From Rummeliibacillus sp044763875 (lineage in GTDB: Bacteria > Bacillota > Bacilli > Bacillales_A > Planococcaceae): a stretch of DNA of 64,000 nucleotides. This document shows positions 24,846 to 33,689 of this stretch, in pieces (the first letter of the stretch is position 1; every line of letters starts with the position of its first letter). Under the pieces are notes generated by a model. It was not told where the DNA came from and made no database searches. It saw only the letters and a program-made list of their open reading frames with translations. The stretch covers positions 62,001 to 126,000 of the forward strand of contig NZ_JBIWGZ010000007.1 of assembly GCF_044763875.1 (NCBI RefSeq), in the 5' to 3' direction. The translations under genes were made by a program, and so were the position numbers.

Positions 24846-25133
24846 ATGGTTACTGTAGATTTATTTGAACAGGAAGATAATAATGTGGAACAGGAGAAAT
24901 CTCCTTTAGAAGTGATGGCTGAAAAACGTAGCCAAATCATTTTTAAACAACGTATGTCAGTTGGACTAACACAATCGGAGTTGGCAGAACGAGCAAATGT
25001 CACACAAAAAACTGTCAGCCGCATCGAACGTGGTGACAGTAAAGTCAGAGATACGACACTACAGAAAGTGTATGAGGTTTTGGGTATTACAGAGACACAT
25101 TTAGAAGCTCTGAAAGAACAGCCGAATACATAG
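24846..25133 (+). CDS. XRE-family helix-turn-helix regulator
   Basis: This 95-residue protein carries one Cro/CI-type helix-turn-helix at residues about 35-90: QRMSVGLTQSELAERANVTQ and KTVSRIERGDSKVRDTTLQK. The N-terminal 30 residues are acidic and not conserved in pattern. There is no sensor domain, so a partner or a dimer-only mode is likely. Its ATG follows AAGGGGTGG and a terminator follows the stop, so it forms its own unit between plsC and the signal peptidase. Targets are unknown. Confidence 0.85.
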   Translation: MVTVDLFEQEDNNVEQEKSPLEVMAEKRSQIIFKQRMSVGLTQSELAERANVTQKTVSRIERGDSKVRDTTLQKVYEVLGITETHLEALKEQPNT

Positions 25134-25147
25134 CTGTGGAATTTTAT

Positions 25148-25199
25148 ACGAGGTTGTCTGTTCAGTCATATTTATGCTAATAGACGCCTCGTTTTTTTA
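25148..25199 (+). terminator. Rho-independent terminator
   Basis: ACGAGGTTGTCT pairs with AGACGCCTCGTTTTTTT across a loop, after the XRE gene. Confidence 0.85.
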
Positions 25200-25314
25200 G
25201 ATTTAGAAGAATTCGCGTCAATTTCAGTAAATATTCAATGACAGAACTCACCGATAGGTGGCATAATATTGAATAGTTATTAAAGTTAAGCCACAAATTT
25301 GAGGGTGATATAAA

Positions 25315-25854
25315 ATGGAAAAAAGAAGTTTGAGTAAAGAAATTTTATCGTGGGTATGGCCAATTCTTATTGCAGTAGTAATTGCTGTTTTATGTAGACA
25401 ATTCTTGTTTTCACCAGTAACAGTTAAAGGCGAATCAATGGAGCCAACATACCAAAATAATAATAAGATTATCATTAGTAAAACGAGCCATATCGATCGC
25501 TTTGATATAATTGTCTTTGAATCTCCTGTAGAAGACGACCATTATATTAAACGTGTTATTGGTCTACCAGGAGATACGATAAAAGTAAAAAATGATAAGT
25601 TATATATTAACGGTAAAGAATACAATGAACCATATTTAAAAGCCGGTATTAGCGAATATGAAAAAATGGGTGATCATTTCACAGAAGACTTCACACTGAA
25701 AGAAGTGACAGGTGAGGAGAAAGTACCGAAGGATTCCTATTTCGTATTAGGAGACAACCGCCAAAATAGTAGCGATAGCCGTGAATATGGTTTTATCAAA
25801 AAATCTGCAATTACTGGGGAAGTTAAATTCCAATTCTACCCGTTTAAATTCTAA
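25315..25854 (+). CDS. sipS: Signal peptidase I
   Basis: This 179-residue membrane protease removes signal peptides from secreted proteins. One membrane helix (residues 10-31) is followed by the catalytic serine Ser41 in KGESMEPT and the general base Lys79 in YIKRVIGLPGD; VLGDNRQNSSDSREYGFI is the conserved box E. This serine/lysine dyad with a single membrane anchor is the Gram-positive SipS type. The ATG follows GAGGGTGAT. A tyrosine phosphatase gene follows 28 bases later and may be co-transcribed. Bacilli often hold several sip genes, so the symbol is by type only. Confidence 0.93.
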   Translation: MEKRSLSKEILSWVWPILIAVVIAVLCRQFLFSPVTVKGESMEPTYQNNNKIIISKTSHIDRFDIIVFESPVEDDHYIKRVIGLPGDTIKVKNDKLYINGKEYNEPYLKAGISEYEKMGDHFTEDFTLKEVTGEEKVPKDSYFVLGDNRQNSSDSREYGFIKKSAITGEVKFQFYPFKF

Positions 25855-25882
25855 TACAAGACATCAATAGAGGAGAGTCGTT

Positions 25883-26356
25883 ATGAAAATAGGCGTATTA
25901 TTTGTTTGCTTAGGAAATATTTGTCGCTCTCCAATGGCTGAGGCTATTTTCCGTAATCTAGTTGAGTCACAAGGGAAGTCTGAGCAATTTGATATCGATT
26001 CAGCTGGTACTGGTGATTGGCATATTGGAGATGGTCCACATCAAGGCACAGTTCAAAAACTTGCCGAGTATCATATTGCTACTGAAGGAATGTTAAGCCG
26101 CCAAATAAAACAGGAAGATTATGATCGTTTCGATTATATTGTTTGCATGGATAATAGCAATATCCAAAATGCATTACCTATGCTAGGTATAAAAGAAAGT
26201 TCAAAGGTGTTCCGTTTACTTGATTTGATACAGGATTCAAGAGATGTTCCAGATCCGTATTTTACAGGTGACTTTGAAGAGACATACCAATTATGCTTAG
26301 AAGGTTGCAAAGCCTTATTACAAAAAATTGAAGCTGATAAAAGAAGCCACTCGTAA
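25883..26356 (+). CDS. Low molecular weight protein-tyrosine phosphatase (YfkJ-like)
   Basis: This 157-residue enzyme removes phosphate from tyrosine residues. The phosphatase loop VCLGNICRS gives nucleophile Cys9 and Arg15, and the general acid lies in DPYFTGDF near residue 127. Length and sequence (for example GDWHIGDGPHQGT) are closer to B. subtilis YfkJ than to YwlE, which is a protein-arginine phosphatase; the threonine that marks YwlE in the loop (CxGNTCRSP) is isoleucine here, which supports tyrosine specificity. It follows the signal peptidase gene, and its terminator overlaps its last codons. Confidence 0.9.
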   Translation: MKIGVLFVCLGNICRSPMAEAIFRNLVESQGKSEQFDIDSAGTGDWHIGDGPHQGTVQKLAEYHIATEGMLSRQIKQEDYDRFDYIVCMDNSNIQNALPMLGIKESSKVFRLLDLIQDSRDVPDPYFTGDFEETYQLCLEGCKALLQKIEADKRSHS

Positions 26357-26372
26357 TGAGAGGCTTCTTTTA
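26339..26372 (+). terminator. Rho-independent terminator overlapping a stop codon
   Basis: AAAAGAAGCC pairs with GGCTTCTTTT, with CTC/GAG pairing inside. The stem includes the last codons and stop of the phosphatase gene. Confidence 0.85.
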
Positions 26373-26547
26373 GTACTTGAAAATCCCCGTTAATTCTTGT
26401 TAGAGGCATTTTTCACTTTTCGCCTGTATACAATTTATGACGAATATAGTGTATAATACTACAGTAAATTAATGGCTGATCCCATGTGGGTATCTTATGA
26501 CCCACGAGTAATTTATATATAGAATACATTGAAAGAGAGTGAATCCA

Positions 26548-27261
26548 ATGGGACGTAAGTGGAACAACATTAAAGAAAAAAAAGCTGCAAAAGACCAAGG
26601 TACTGCTCGTATCTATGCTAAATTCGGTCGTGAAATTTATGTAGCTGCTAAACAAGGTGAACCAGATCCAGAATCTAATGGTGCGTTAAAAGTCGTTTTA
26701 GAACGCGCAAAAACATATAGTGTACCTAAGCATATTATTGATCGTGCAATTGACAAAGCAAAAGGCGGCGGCGAAGAAAACTTCGATGAATTACGATATG
26801 AAGGTTTCGGACCGAATGGCTCTATGATTATCGTCGATGCATTATCAAACAATGTTAATCGTACAGCAGCAGATGTACGCGCAACTTACGGTAAAAACGG
26901 CGGTAACATGGGTGTCAGTGGTGCAGTATCATACATGTTCGATGCAACAGCAGTGTTTGCTTTAGAAGGCAAATCTGCAGACGAAGTTTTAGAACTTCTA
27001 ATCGAAGCTGATGTAGATGTTCGCGACGTTTTCGAAGAAGGTGAATCTACAATCATCTATGCTGAACCAGATCAATTTAATGCTGTCCAAGAAGCATTAA
27101 AAGCGCAAGATATTACAGAATACGGCGTTGCAGAATTAACAATGCTTCCACAAACAGAAGTACAACTTGATGGCGAAGACCTTGATAAATTCGAACGCTT
27201 AATTGACCTACTTGAAGAACTTGAAGATGTGCAACACGTATATCACAACGTTGAACTATAA
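26548..27261 (+). CDS. yebC: YebC/PmpR family protein
   Basis: This 237-residue protein is a full-length YebC family member: the N-terminal MGRKWNNIKEKKAAKDQG, the central GFGPNGSMIIVDALSNNVNR and GKNGGNMGVSGAVSYMFD are diagnostic. Members bind DNA as regulators in some bacteria, and YebC2 proteins help ribosomes move through proline-rich stretches; the Firmicute YrbC subgroup to which this appears to belong could do either. The ATG at 26548 is preferred to the GTG three codons earlier because of the GAGAG site. It is a single-gene unit ended by a terminator about 110 bases on. Confidence 0.9.
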   Translation: MGRKWNNIKEKKAAKDQGTARIYAKFGREIYVAAKQGEPDPESNGALKVVLERAKTYSVPKHIIDRAIDKAKGGGEENFDELRYEGFGPNGSMIIVDALSNNVNRTAADVRATYGKNGGNMGVSGAVSYMFDATAVFALEGKSADEVLELLIEADVDVRDVFEEGESTIIYAEPDQFNAVQEALKAQDITEYGVAELTMLPQTEVQLDGEDLDKFERLIDLLEELEDVQHVYHNVEL

Positions 27262-27366
27262 AAACTGACGCCAGAGTACCTTTTTTGCATATACAAGATT
27301 GGATACGAGCCGAAGTCAGTTAATCCTGATTTATAAACAAACTAAGCTAAATATATTTGCTTTGCT

Positions 27367-27393
27367 AAAAGACTGCCATAAAGGCAGTCTTTT
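27367..27393 (+). terminator. Rho-independent terminator
   Basis: AAAAGACTGCC pairs with GGCAGTCTTTT across a four-base loop, after yebC. Confidence 0.9.
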
Positions 27394-27506
27394 ATTTTGA
27401 TATAGAAATAGATATAACAGTATCTAGTTTCTATTTTGATGTAATCATAGGATACGTAATATTTTTACGATGATGCTATCCTAACGAGTTATAATTGATT
27501 AGGTCT

Positions 27507-27533
27507 TTAATATTATAATTGTATTGCCGTTTC
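27507..27533 (+). promoter_or_regulatory. Possible SigD-type promoter for the chemoreceptor
   Basis: TTAA, 15 bases, then GCCGTTTC resembles the flagellar sigma factor consensus (TAAA-N15-GCCGATAT), about 105 bases before the chemoreceptor start. Only the GCCG core and spacing match well, so this is tentative. Confidence 0.4.
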
Positions 27534-27638
27534 ATATATAAAATAGTAATATAAAACTTATGTTTAAAAATACATATTGATTCTTGAGAACTACATATCA
27601 TACACTTTATGTAATTGCTTTTAAAAGGAGAGTACATT

Positions 27639-29342
27639 TTGAAAAAAAGATTTTTTAACTACAAATCATTGAAAATAAAGATATTAGTAGGCTTTGGAGC
27701 GGTGGTTTTATTAAACCTCTGCTTAGTTGCTTATAATTTTTATGCTATGAAAACCGTAAATTTAAGTATGAATGATATTGCGAAACAAGAACTTCCGTTA
27801 TTAGTGAACGATGAAAAGATGTCGTTTAATATTGCAGAACGAATAGCATTAGCACGAGGCTATGTATTAACTGGTGAACAAGAATATAAAAATCAATTCA
27901 ATAGCTATGCAAAGAAAAGCAAAATAATTGAAGATAACATATTATCTATAACAAATTCGGATAAAGCAAAAGTATTGGTAGACAAAAGTAAGCAGTGGGA
28001 AGATATTATTGTTAATGATGTCTTTACAACATATGATGAGGGGAATCATGAAGAAGCGAAAAAGTTATTAAATGGTGAAGCTCAGACACTAGCACGTGAC
28101 TTGATGAGTGGGTATACAGAAATTGCCAGTAATCGAGAAACTCAAGTTTTGCATAATAGTAATGCCGTAAAAGACACAGGTTCTCAATTGTTAAAAGTGA
28201 TAACAGTTGTATCTCTTGTTATATTAATTGTAAGTACGATTATTGCAATATTTACAGCAAGAACGATTATTAAACCAATTAATCGAGTTATGTACCAATT
28301 AGATCAAATTGCGCAAGGTAATTTAACCGTCGAACCATTAACAACAAATTTAAGAGATGAAACATCAAGATTAACGAAATCATCAAATGACTTATTATGC
28401 CGTTTAACGTTTCTTATGAAAAAAATAAAATCAGATGCAGAAATATTAAGCGCTCATAGTGAAGAACTGCATCAATCTGCTAATGAAGTTTCAGAAGGCT
28501 CCGATCAAATTGCTGAAACCATAAATGAAATTGCAAACAGTGCTGAGTCACAAGCTAATAATGCTGTGAATATGTCGAACAAAATGGATCAATTTACAAA
28601 TCAAATTATCAATGTAACGCATAATGGGCAAGATATTCATCGAAATTCAGAAAATGCACTGGCCATGACAATTAAAGGAAGCCAGTTAATGGATTCTTCA
28701 ATTAATCAAATGGTAACAATTGATACTATTGTAAAAGGTTCTGTGGATAAAGTGCATCATCTATACGACCAATCAAAGGAAATTTCAAAATTGGTTTTAG
28801 TAATTCAAGAAATTTCAGATCAAACGAATCTTCTTGCATTAAACGCAGCGATTGAAGCAGCGAGAGCTGATGAACACGGTAAAGGATTTGCTGTTGTTGC
28901 AGATGAAGTGCGTAAACTGGCAGAACAAGTATCAAGTTCTGTTTCGGATATTACAGATATCGTATCTAGTATTCAAAATGAAACAGGGTCAGTTGTAGCA
29001 TCGCTTGTCAACGGTTATGAAGAAGTGGAAAAAGGTACGGCTAAAATTAAAACAACAGGTGAAACATTAAAGATTATTGATGATTCTGTTAAGCAAGTAA
29101 ATACTAGTATTGTAAATATCGCTAAAAGTCTAGATGAAATATTAGTAGAAAGTGAATATATGACAAAATTGGTTGAAGAAACAGCTGCGATATCAGAAGA
29201 ATCTGCAGCTGGTATCCAACAAACATCGGCCTCGGTTGAACAATCAAATAGTTCGATTCATGAAATAACGAAAAGTGCAGATGAACTTGCTAGAACTGCA
29301 GAAGATCTTATGAATATTGTTAGCAATTACCAATTGAAATAA
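27639..29342 (+). CDS. Methyl-accepting chemotaxis protein
   Basis: This 567-residue receptor has a short cytoplasmic start, a first membrane helix (about residues 12-32), an outside four-helix-bundle sensor domain of about 155 residues, a second helix (about 190-212), a HAMP domain and a long signalling hairpin. The hairpin tip ISDQTNLLALNAAIEAARA and GKGFAVVADEVRKLAEQVSS are the CheA/CheW-binding core. It should steer flagellar motion in response to an unknown ligand. The TTG at 27639 follows AAAGGAG; a longer frame upstream has no ribosome site. It stands alone; a SigD-like promoter is possible upstream. Confidence 0.92.
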   Translation: MKKRFFNYKSLKIKILVGFGAVVLLNLCLVAYNFYAMKTVNLSMNDIAKQELPLLVNDEKMSFNIAERIALARGYVLTGEQEYKNQFNSYAKKSKIIEDNILSITNSDKAKVLVDKSKQWEDIIVNDVFTTYDEGNHEEAKKLLNGEAQTLARDLMSGYTEIASNRETQVLHNSNAVKDTGSQLLKVITVVSLVILIVSTIIAIFTARTIIKPINRVMYQLDQIAQGNLTVEPLTTNLRDETSRLTKSSNDLLCRLTFLMKKIKSDAEILSAHSEELHQSANEVSEGSDQIAETINEIANSAESQANNAVNMSNKMDQFTNQIINVTHNGQDIHRNSENALAMTIKGSQLMDSSINQMVTIDTIVKGSVDKVHHLYDQSKEISKLVLVIQEISDQTNLLALNAAIEAARADEHGKGFAVVADEVRKLAEQVSSSVSDITDIVSSIQNETGSVVASLVNGYEEVEKGTAKIKTTGETLKIIDDSVKQVNTSIVNIAKSLDEILVESEYMTKLVEETAAISEESAAGIQQTSASVEQSNSSIHEITKSADELARTAEDLMNIVSNYQLK

Positions 29343-29357
29343 TTTATACTTATCTAT

Positions 29358-29398
29358 AAAGCCGCTGAAACAATGGCTGTTTCAGTGGTCTTTTTACT
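29358..29398 (+). terminator. Rho-independent terminator
   Basis: GCCGCTGAAACA pairs with TGTTTCAGTGGTC, followed by TTTTTAC. Confidence 0.88.
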
Positions 29399-29452
29399 TT
29401 AGTCAACTATTTGTAAAGGAAAATTTACCTGATAAATAAAAAAGAGGGTATT

Positions 29453-29886
29453 ATGATGGAATTCATTCATGTAAAAGGTCTACCTGATGTGGGAAGTATT
29501 AAAGGTATCCAGGAGCTTCATAGAGAAGTTTTTGATGAATCTGAACTATCAATAGGAGAATTGCAGGAAAAATTGAATTTACTATGTTGTATGGCTTTAG
29601 ACGGTCGTAAAGCTATCGGCTTCAAATTAGGTTATGAAAAAGAGGTTGGGGTTTTCTATAGCTGGTATCAGTGCAGAATACCGTGGTCAAGGGATTGCTT
29701 TAAAATTAATAAATTTACAACATCAATTAGTTACAGGGAAAGGCTAGCAAAAAAATCCGTACAGTTGGACGCAATTATCGAAGAACTATGCTTATTTTAA
29801 AAATTAAAGTAGGCTTTTATATTATTGAGACGTATTTTAGTAAAAGTGGTACTAGTAAAATTATTATGGAAAAAGAGTTGAAGTAG
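29453..29886 (+). pseudogene. GNAT acetyltransferase broken by two frameshifts
   Basis: The first frame (from the ATG at 29453 after AAGAGGG) encodes a plausible GNAT start up to GYEKEVGVFYSW. The GNAT motif then continues in a second frame as ISAEYRGQGIALKLINLQHQ, which carries the acetyl-CoA loop R-G-Q-G-I-A. After a TAG in that frame the protein resumes in the third frame as KKIRTVGRNYRRTMLILKIK and runs to a stop at 29884. Thus two separate length changes, near 29660 and near 29745 (the second beside an A7 run), disrupt one gene. The intact protein would be about 145 residues. A sequencing error could explain one shift but less easily both. Confidence 0.85.
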
Positions 29887-29914
29887 AATAGAAAAGATAA
29901 GGGATGATGCTGAG

Positions 29915-30490
29915 GTGAGAAAAAAGACGATGTTAATCTTACTAATTATTTGTATACCGATACTATTCTTTTGGGGTATTACTACAAAGTGGCTAATAGA
30001 TGGTGGAAAACCAAAAGCAAATGGAAAATATAAGTATGTGATAGTATTAGGGGCGAAAGTGAAAAGGGGTGCAATACCATCTAAAGCATTGGCATTTCGT
30101 TTAGATGCAGCATTGAATTATGCTATCAAATATCCAGATGTCCATATTATTGTTTCAGGTGGTCAAGGCCCTGATGAAGATGCAACAGAAGCTTCTGTTA
30201 TGAAACGATACTTAATAGACCGAGGTTTTCCTGAGACACAAATCATCTCTGAAGATCAGTCAACATCTACTTATGAAAACTTATTAAATACGAAGAGAAT
30301 CATTGGAGACGATTTAAAGGGGTTAACAATAATATCAAGCGACTATCATCTAGCACGTGCCAAAATGCTTGCGGAAGAACTTCATATAAAATGTGATGTG
30401 ATTCCTGCGAAAACACCTAAAAGCATTGAAGTGAAAGTAAGGTTTCGAGAACGCTTCGCGCTTTTGAAATCAGCTATTACGGGAAAATAA
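29915..30490 (+). CDS. YdcF/SanA-like DUF218 membrane-anchored protein
   Basis: This 191-residue protein has an N-terminal membrane anchor (residues 5-25) and a DUF218 domain. Family motifs are YVIVLGAKVKRGAIPSKALA, IIVSGGQGPDEDATEASVM, EDQSTSTYENLLNTKRI and the histidine of ISSDYHLARAKMLAEE. DUF218 proteins (YdcF, SanA, ElyC) act in or near the envelope, some in peptidoglycan or undecaprenyl-phosphate metabolism, but the reaction is unproven. It starts with GTG. It lies behind the broken GNAT gene and before a short repeat relic. Confidence 0.85.
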   Translation: MRKKTMLILLIICIPILFFWGITTKWLIDGGKPKANGKYKYVIVLGAKVKRGAIPSKALAFRLDAALNYAIKYPDVHIIVSGGQGPDEDATEASVMKRYLIDRGFPETQIISEDQSTSTYENLLNTKRIIGDDLKGLTIISSDYHLARAKMLAEELHIKCDVIPAKTPKSIEVKVRFRERFALLKSAITGK

Positions 30491-30499
30491 TAAGTTGGA

Positions 30500-30612
30500 A
30501 CATAGAGGGAGATTGACGAACTGATGTTATGTCATAGTCCTGCTGGAAAACGAGCTAGACGCGAAAAGCGTCCGCCTGTAGCGAAAACTGATGGATCAAC
30601 AGTATTGTTAAA
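30500..30612. repeat. Short repeat relic
   Basis: The gap holds GTCCTGCTGGAAAACGAG, GCGAAAAGCGTCCGCCTG and TGATGGATCAACAGTATTG. These resemble pieces of the larger repeat (CTCCTGCGGGAAAGCGAG type) and of the 110-base repeat (ATCAACAG end), but the match is loose. Confidence 0.4.
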
Positions 30613-30628
30613 CAAAGTCTAAAAATAA

Positions 30629-30664
30629 AAAAGCCATCTAGTCCCTAACTAGATGGCTTTTTAT
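30629..30664. terminator. Bidirectional terminator
   Basis: AAAAAGCCATCTAGT pairs with ACTAGATGGCTTTTT. It ends the minus-strand SEC-C gene and can also stop plus-strand transcription from the YdcF-like gene. Confidence 0.9.
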
Positions 30665-30670
30665 GTGGCA

Positions 30671-31705
30671 TTATTTAGCTAGAAATTCACTGATTTGATC
30701 ACGATATTTAGAAATAGACGATGCAGATACTCCAAAGTATGCTGCGACATCTTTGACTTTTGATACGCCGCCTTCCGGAATATTGCCATTAGCTTGTCCA
30801 GCTAAAACAGCACCAGCTGCAACTGTTTCCGCTTTTTTCGCTTTAACAGATGTGCTTTCTAGGAAGCTTGTAAGAGTTTCGATGAATTCAGAGGCATCAA
30901 GCGTGAACCCGTTTACATATTTGGTAACAAGCTCTAGAACTTCAACAGTAAATGGAGCGAGTTCAGTAGAAGCTTCAATTGTTACAGCAGCTTCACTCTC
31001 AACCTTGTTCTCGGCTTCTTTTTTAGCTTCTTTAGGAGCAGTTGTATCTACTGAAGCATCTTGGATAAATGTTTTATAAAGATCCAACGAATCTGTATAA
31101 CCATTTTGAAGTTTTAAACTTAATGCTTGCACAATATTTTCTTTCTCATCTGGAATGAAAACAACACTGCTTGTTGCAGTTAGTCCATTTTCACCTTTGC
31201 GGGCATCTGGCATGAAGATACCAAACAACCAGCTACCTGAGAAAGTTTTTGCTGGTGTACCATTCATAACATAGCTTTTATTTGTGACGATATCTGTTAA
31301 TGCAATTACTTCAGGACTTTGAGAATCCACTTTTGCAAGCAAATAGACAGGTTTCAACCAAGATTGAAGAATGTCTTTAACTTGTTGTCGGTTTTGGACA
31401 GTCAATTGTTTATTTATATAATTTTGCCACAGTTCAGGGCGATCGATATAAATGAATGTTTCCATGGCAATTGTATCTATTAATTTATCTGTAAATGCAT
31501 GTTGTAATGAATCTTGCCAAAGATGATTTCTATTTTCTAGTTCATGATAATTTGCAGAGTGGAATGATTCTTTCACAAAGCCTTCCACAATACGATCGAT
31601 TTCTTCGCTTACAAGTGTAGTAATATCGCCTAGAGCGTTTTTACCATGACACTTTTTGTATTTTTTGCCACTGCCACATGGACAAGGATCGTTACGACCT
31701 ACCAA
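30671..31705 (-). CDS. SEC-C motif protein with C-terminal cyclin-like/HTH segment (paralogue 2)
   Basis: This 344-residue protein has the same architecture as the one at 19387-20382. Its N-terminus carries GRNDPCPCGSGKKYKKCH (zinc ligands C-x-C-x8-C-H, residues 3-20). The middle region is unassigned and includes an acidic, alanine/glutamate-rich linker (about 215-245). The C-terminus reads KAKKAETVAAGAVLAGQANG, then SKVKDVAAYFGVSASSISKY, aligning with paralogue 1. The TTG at 31705 follows GAGGTG with about 7 bases spacing; a start five codons earlier lacks a site. It diverges from an M3 peptidase. Function unknown. Confidence 0.78.
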   Translation of the reverse strand: MVGRNDPCPCGSGKKYKKCHGKNALGDITTLVSEEIDRIVEGFVKESFHSANYHELENRNHLWQDSLQHAFTDKLIDTIAMETFIYIDRPELWQNYINKQLTVQNRQQVKDILQSWLKPVYLLAKVDSQSPEVIALTDIVTNKSYVMNGTPAKTFSGSWLFGIFMPDARKGENGLTATSSVVFIPDEKENIVQALSLKLQNGYTDSLDLYKTFIQDASVDTTAPKEAKKEAENKVESEAAVTIEASTELAPFTVEVLELVTKYVNGFTLDASEFIETLTSFLESTSVKAKKAETVAAGAVLAGQANGNIPEGGVSKVKDVAAYFGVSASSISKYRDQISEFLAK

Positions 31706-31922
31706 TGTAAAGCACCTCACTTTAAAAATTGGGCATGAAATTAGGTTAGCACAATTTGAGCAAAAAAATAAGTGTTTTAATTGTTCTATTTCGAAATGGG
31801 TAATAAATTACCAAATTTTAGCGTATTTTTGACAACATTAGTTGCAATATTTCAGAATATAATAAATAATAGGAGAAAATACTTCGAGTTTCGAAAAATG
31901 TAAAAGGAAAAGGGGAATGAAG

Positions 31923-33620
31923 ATGGTTACATTTAAAGATTATGAATACAAACGCCCAGACTTAGCAGCGGGTAAAGAATATTTTCGCCAACTATTAACA
32001 GATTTTAATCATGCAAAATCAGTTAACGAACAAAGCAAAGTAATTGAGAAAATCAATGCTTTCCGAAACAATTTTTCAACTCAATATAACTTAGTTTATA
32101 TTCGGGCTTCTATTGACACAAATGACGAATTTTATCAAAAAGAAAGAGATTATTTAGATGAAAAGAATCCTGAAATGGAAGAACTTTCGACAGAATATTA
32201 TAAAGCGCTATTAGCATCACCATTCCGAAAAGAATTAGAGGGAAAATGGGGTGCACAATTATTTGATTTAGCAGAAAACCAAATTAAAAGTTTTTCGCCA
32301 GAAATCATGGAACTAATGCAAAAAGAAAATAAACTTAGCTCTGAATACTCTAAACTTGTGGCATCAGCCCAAATTTCTTTCGATGGTAAAGAGCTAACAC
32401 TTGCGCAATTAGGGCCTTATACGGAATCGACAGATCGTGATGTCCGTAAAGCTGCAACAGAGGCACGTTTTGGATTCTTTAAAGATCATGGGGAAGACTT
32501 TGACCGTATTTACGATGAACTTGTAAAATTACGTCATAAAATGGCCATTACATTAGGCTACAAAAACTATGTAGAACTAGGCTATGTACTGATGAATCGA
32601 ATCGATTATAATGCTGAAATGGTCAAAAACTATCGTGATCAAATCCGTGATGTCGTTGTACCATATGCTACAGAATTACGTGAACGCCAAGCAAAACGTA
32701 TTGGTGTGGACAAAATAAAATTCCATGATGAAGGATTAAAGTTCTTAAGTGGCAATGCAACACCAAAAGGTACACCAGAATGGATTGTTGATAATGGTAA
32801 AAAAATGTACGAAGAGTTATCTTCAGAGACAGCTGAATTCTTTAACTGTATGATTGATCGCGATTTAATGGACCTTGTTGCGAAAAAAGGTAAAGAAGGC
32901 GGAGGGTACTGCACATTTATCGATGATTACGGATCACCATTTATCTTCTCAAACTTTAATGGAACTTCTGGTGATATCGATGTGTTAACGCATGAAGCAG
33001 GTCACGCATTCCAAGTATATACAAGTCGTAATATTGGTATTCCAGAGTATATTTGGCCAACATATGAATCATGTGAAATTCACTCGATGAGTATGGAATT
33101 CTTCACATGGCCATGGATGGAATTATTCTTCAAAGAAGACACTGAAAAATATAAATTTGGTCACTTAAGTGAAGCGCTATTATTCTTACCATACGGCGTA
33201 GCAGTCGATGAATTCCAACATGTTGTGTATGAAAATCCAGAAATGACTCCACAAGAACGTAAGGCAGCATGGAAAAAAATTGAACAAATATATTTACCAC
33301 ACCGCGATTATGATGGTATTGACTATTTAGAACAAGGTGGCTTTTGGCAACGACAAGCCCATATCTACAATAGCCCATTCTATTATATTGATTATACATT
33401 AGCGCAAGTTTGTGCCTTCCAATTCTGGAAAAAGTCACGTGAAAATCACGAGGAGGCATGGAAAGATTATATTCATCTTTGCCAACTAGGTGGTAAAATG
33501 TCATTCACAAAACTAGTGGCAGAGGCAAATCTTGTTTCACCATTTGAAAATGGCTGTGTCGAATCAGTAATGGGTGTAATTAAAGAATATTTAGATGCCG
33601 TTAAAGATGACGAACTATAA
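31923..33620 (+). CDS. M3 family oligoendopeptidase
   Basis: This 565-residue cytoplasmic zinc peptidase has the HEAGH motif in VLTHEAGHAFQVYTS near residue 360, with the third zinc ligand probably the glutamate in YESCEIHSMSMEFF about 28 residues on, as in the thimet/PepF family. Length matches the shorter Bacillus M3B oligoendopeptidase group (about 565) rather than PepF (about 600). It degrades short peptides, for nutrient recycling or signal removal. The ATG at 31923 lies 7 bases after AAAAGGGG and is preferred to the ATG two codons earlier. Confidence 0.9.
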   Translation: MVTFKDYEYKRPDLAAGKEYFRQLLTDFNHAKSVNEQSKVIEKINAFRNNFSTQYNLVYIRASIDTNDEFYQKERDYLDEKNPEMEELSTEYYKALLASPFRKELEGKWGAQLFDLAENQIKSFSPEIMELMQKENKLSSEYSKLVASAQISFDGKELTLAQLGPYTESTDRDVRKAATEARFGFFKDHGEDFDRIYDELVKLRHKMAITLGYKNYVELGYVLMNRIDYNAEMVKNYRDQIRDVVVPYATELRERQAKRIGVDKIKFHDEGLKFLSGNATPKGTPEWIVDNGKKMYEELSSETAEFFNCMIDRDLMDLVAKKGKEGGGYCTFIDDYGSPFIFSNFNGTSGDIDVLTHEAGHAFQVYTSRNIGIPEYIWPTYESCEIHSMSMEFFTWPWMELFFKEDTEKYKFGHLSEALLFLPYGVAVDEFQHVVYENPEMTPQERKAAWKKIEQIYLPHRDYDGIDYLEQGGFWQRQAHIYNSPFYYIDYTLAQVCAFQFWKKSRENHEEAWKDYIHLCQLGGKMSFTKLVAEANLVSPFENGCVESVMGVIKEYLDAVKDDEL

Positions 33621-33689
33621 TAAATTTTCAGTTAATTATTTGACAACTTGAGTGATTACCTTTAAATTAACACTAGTAAATAATAAAAG

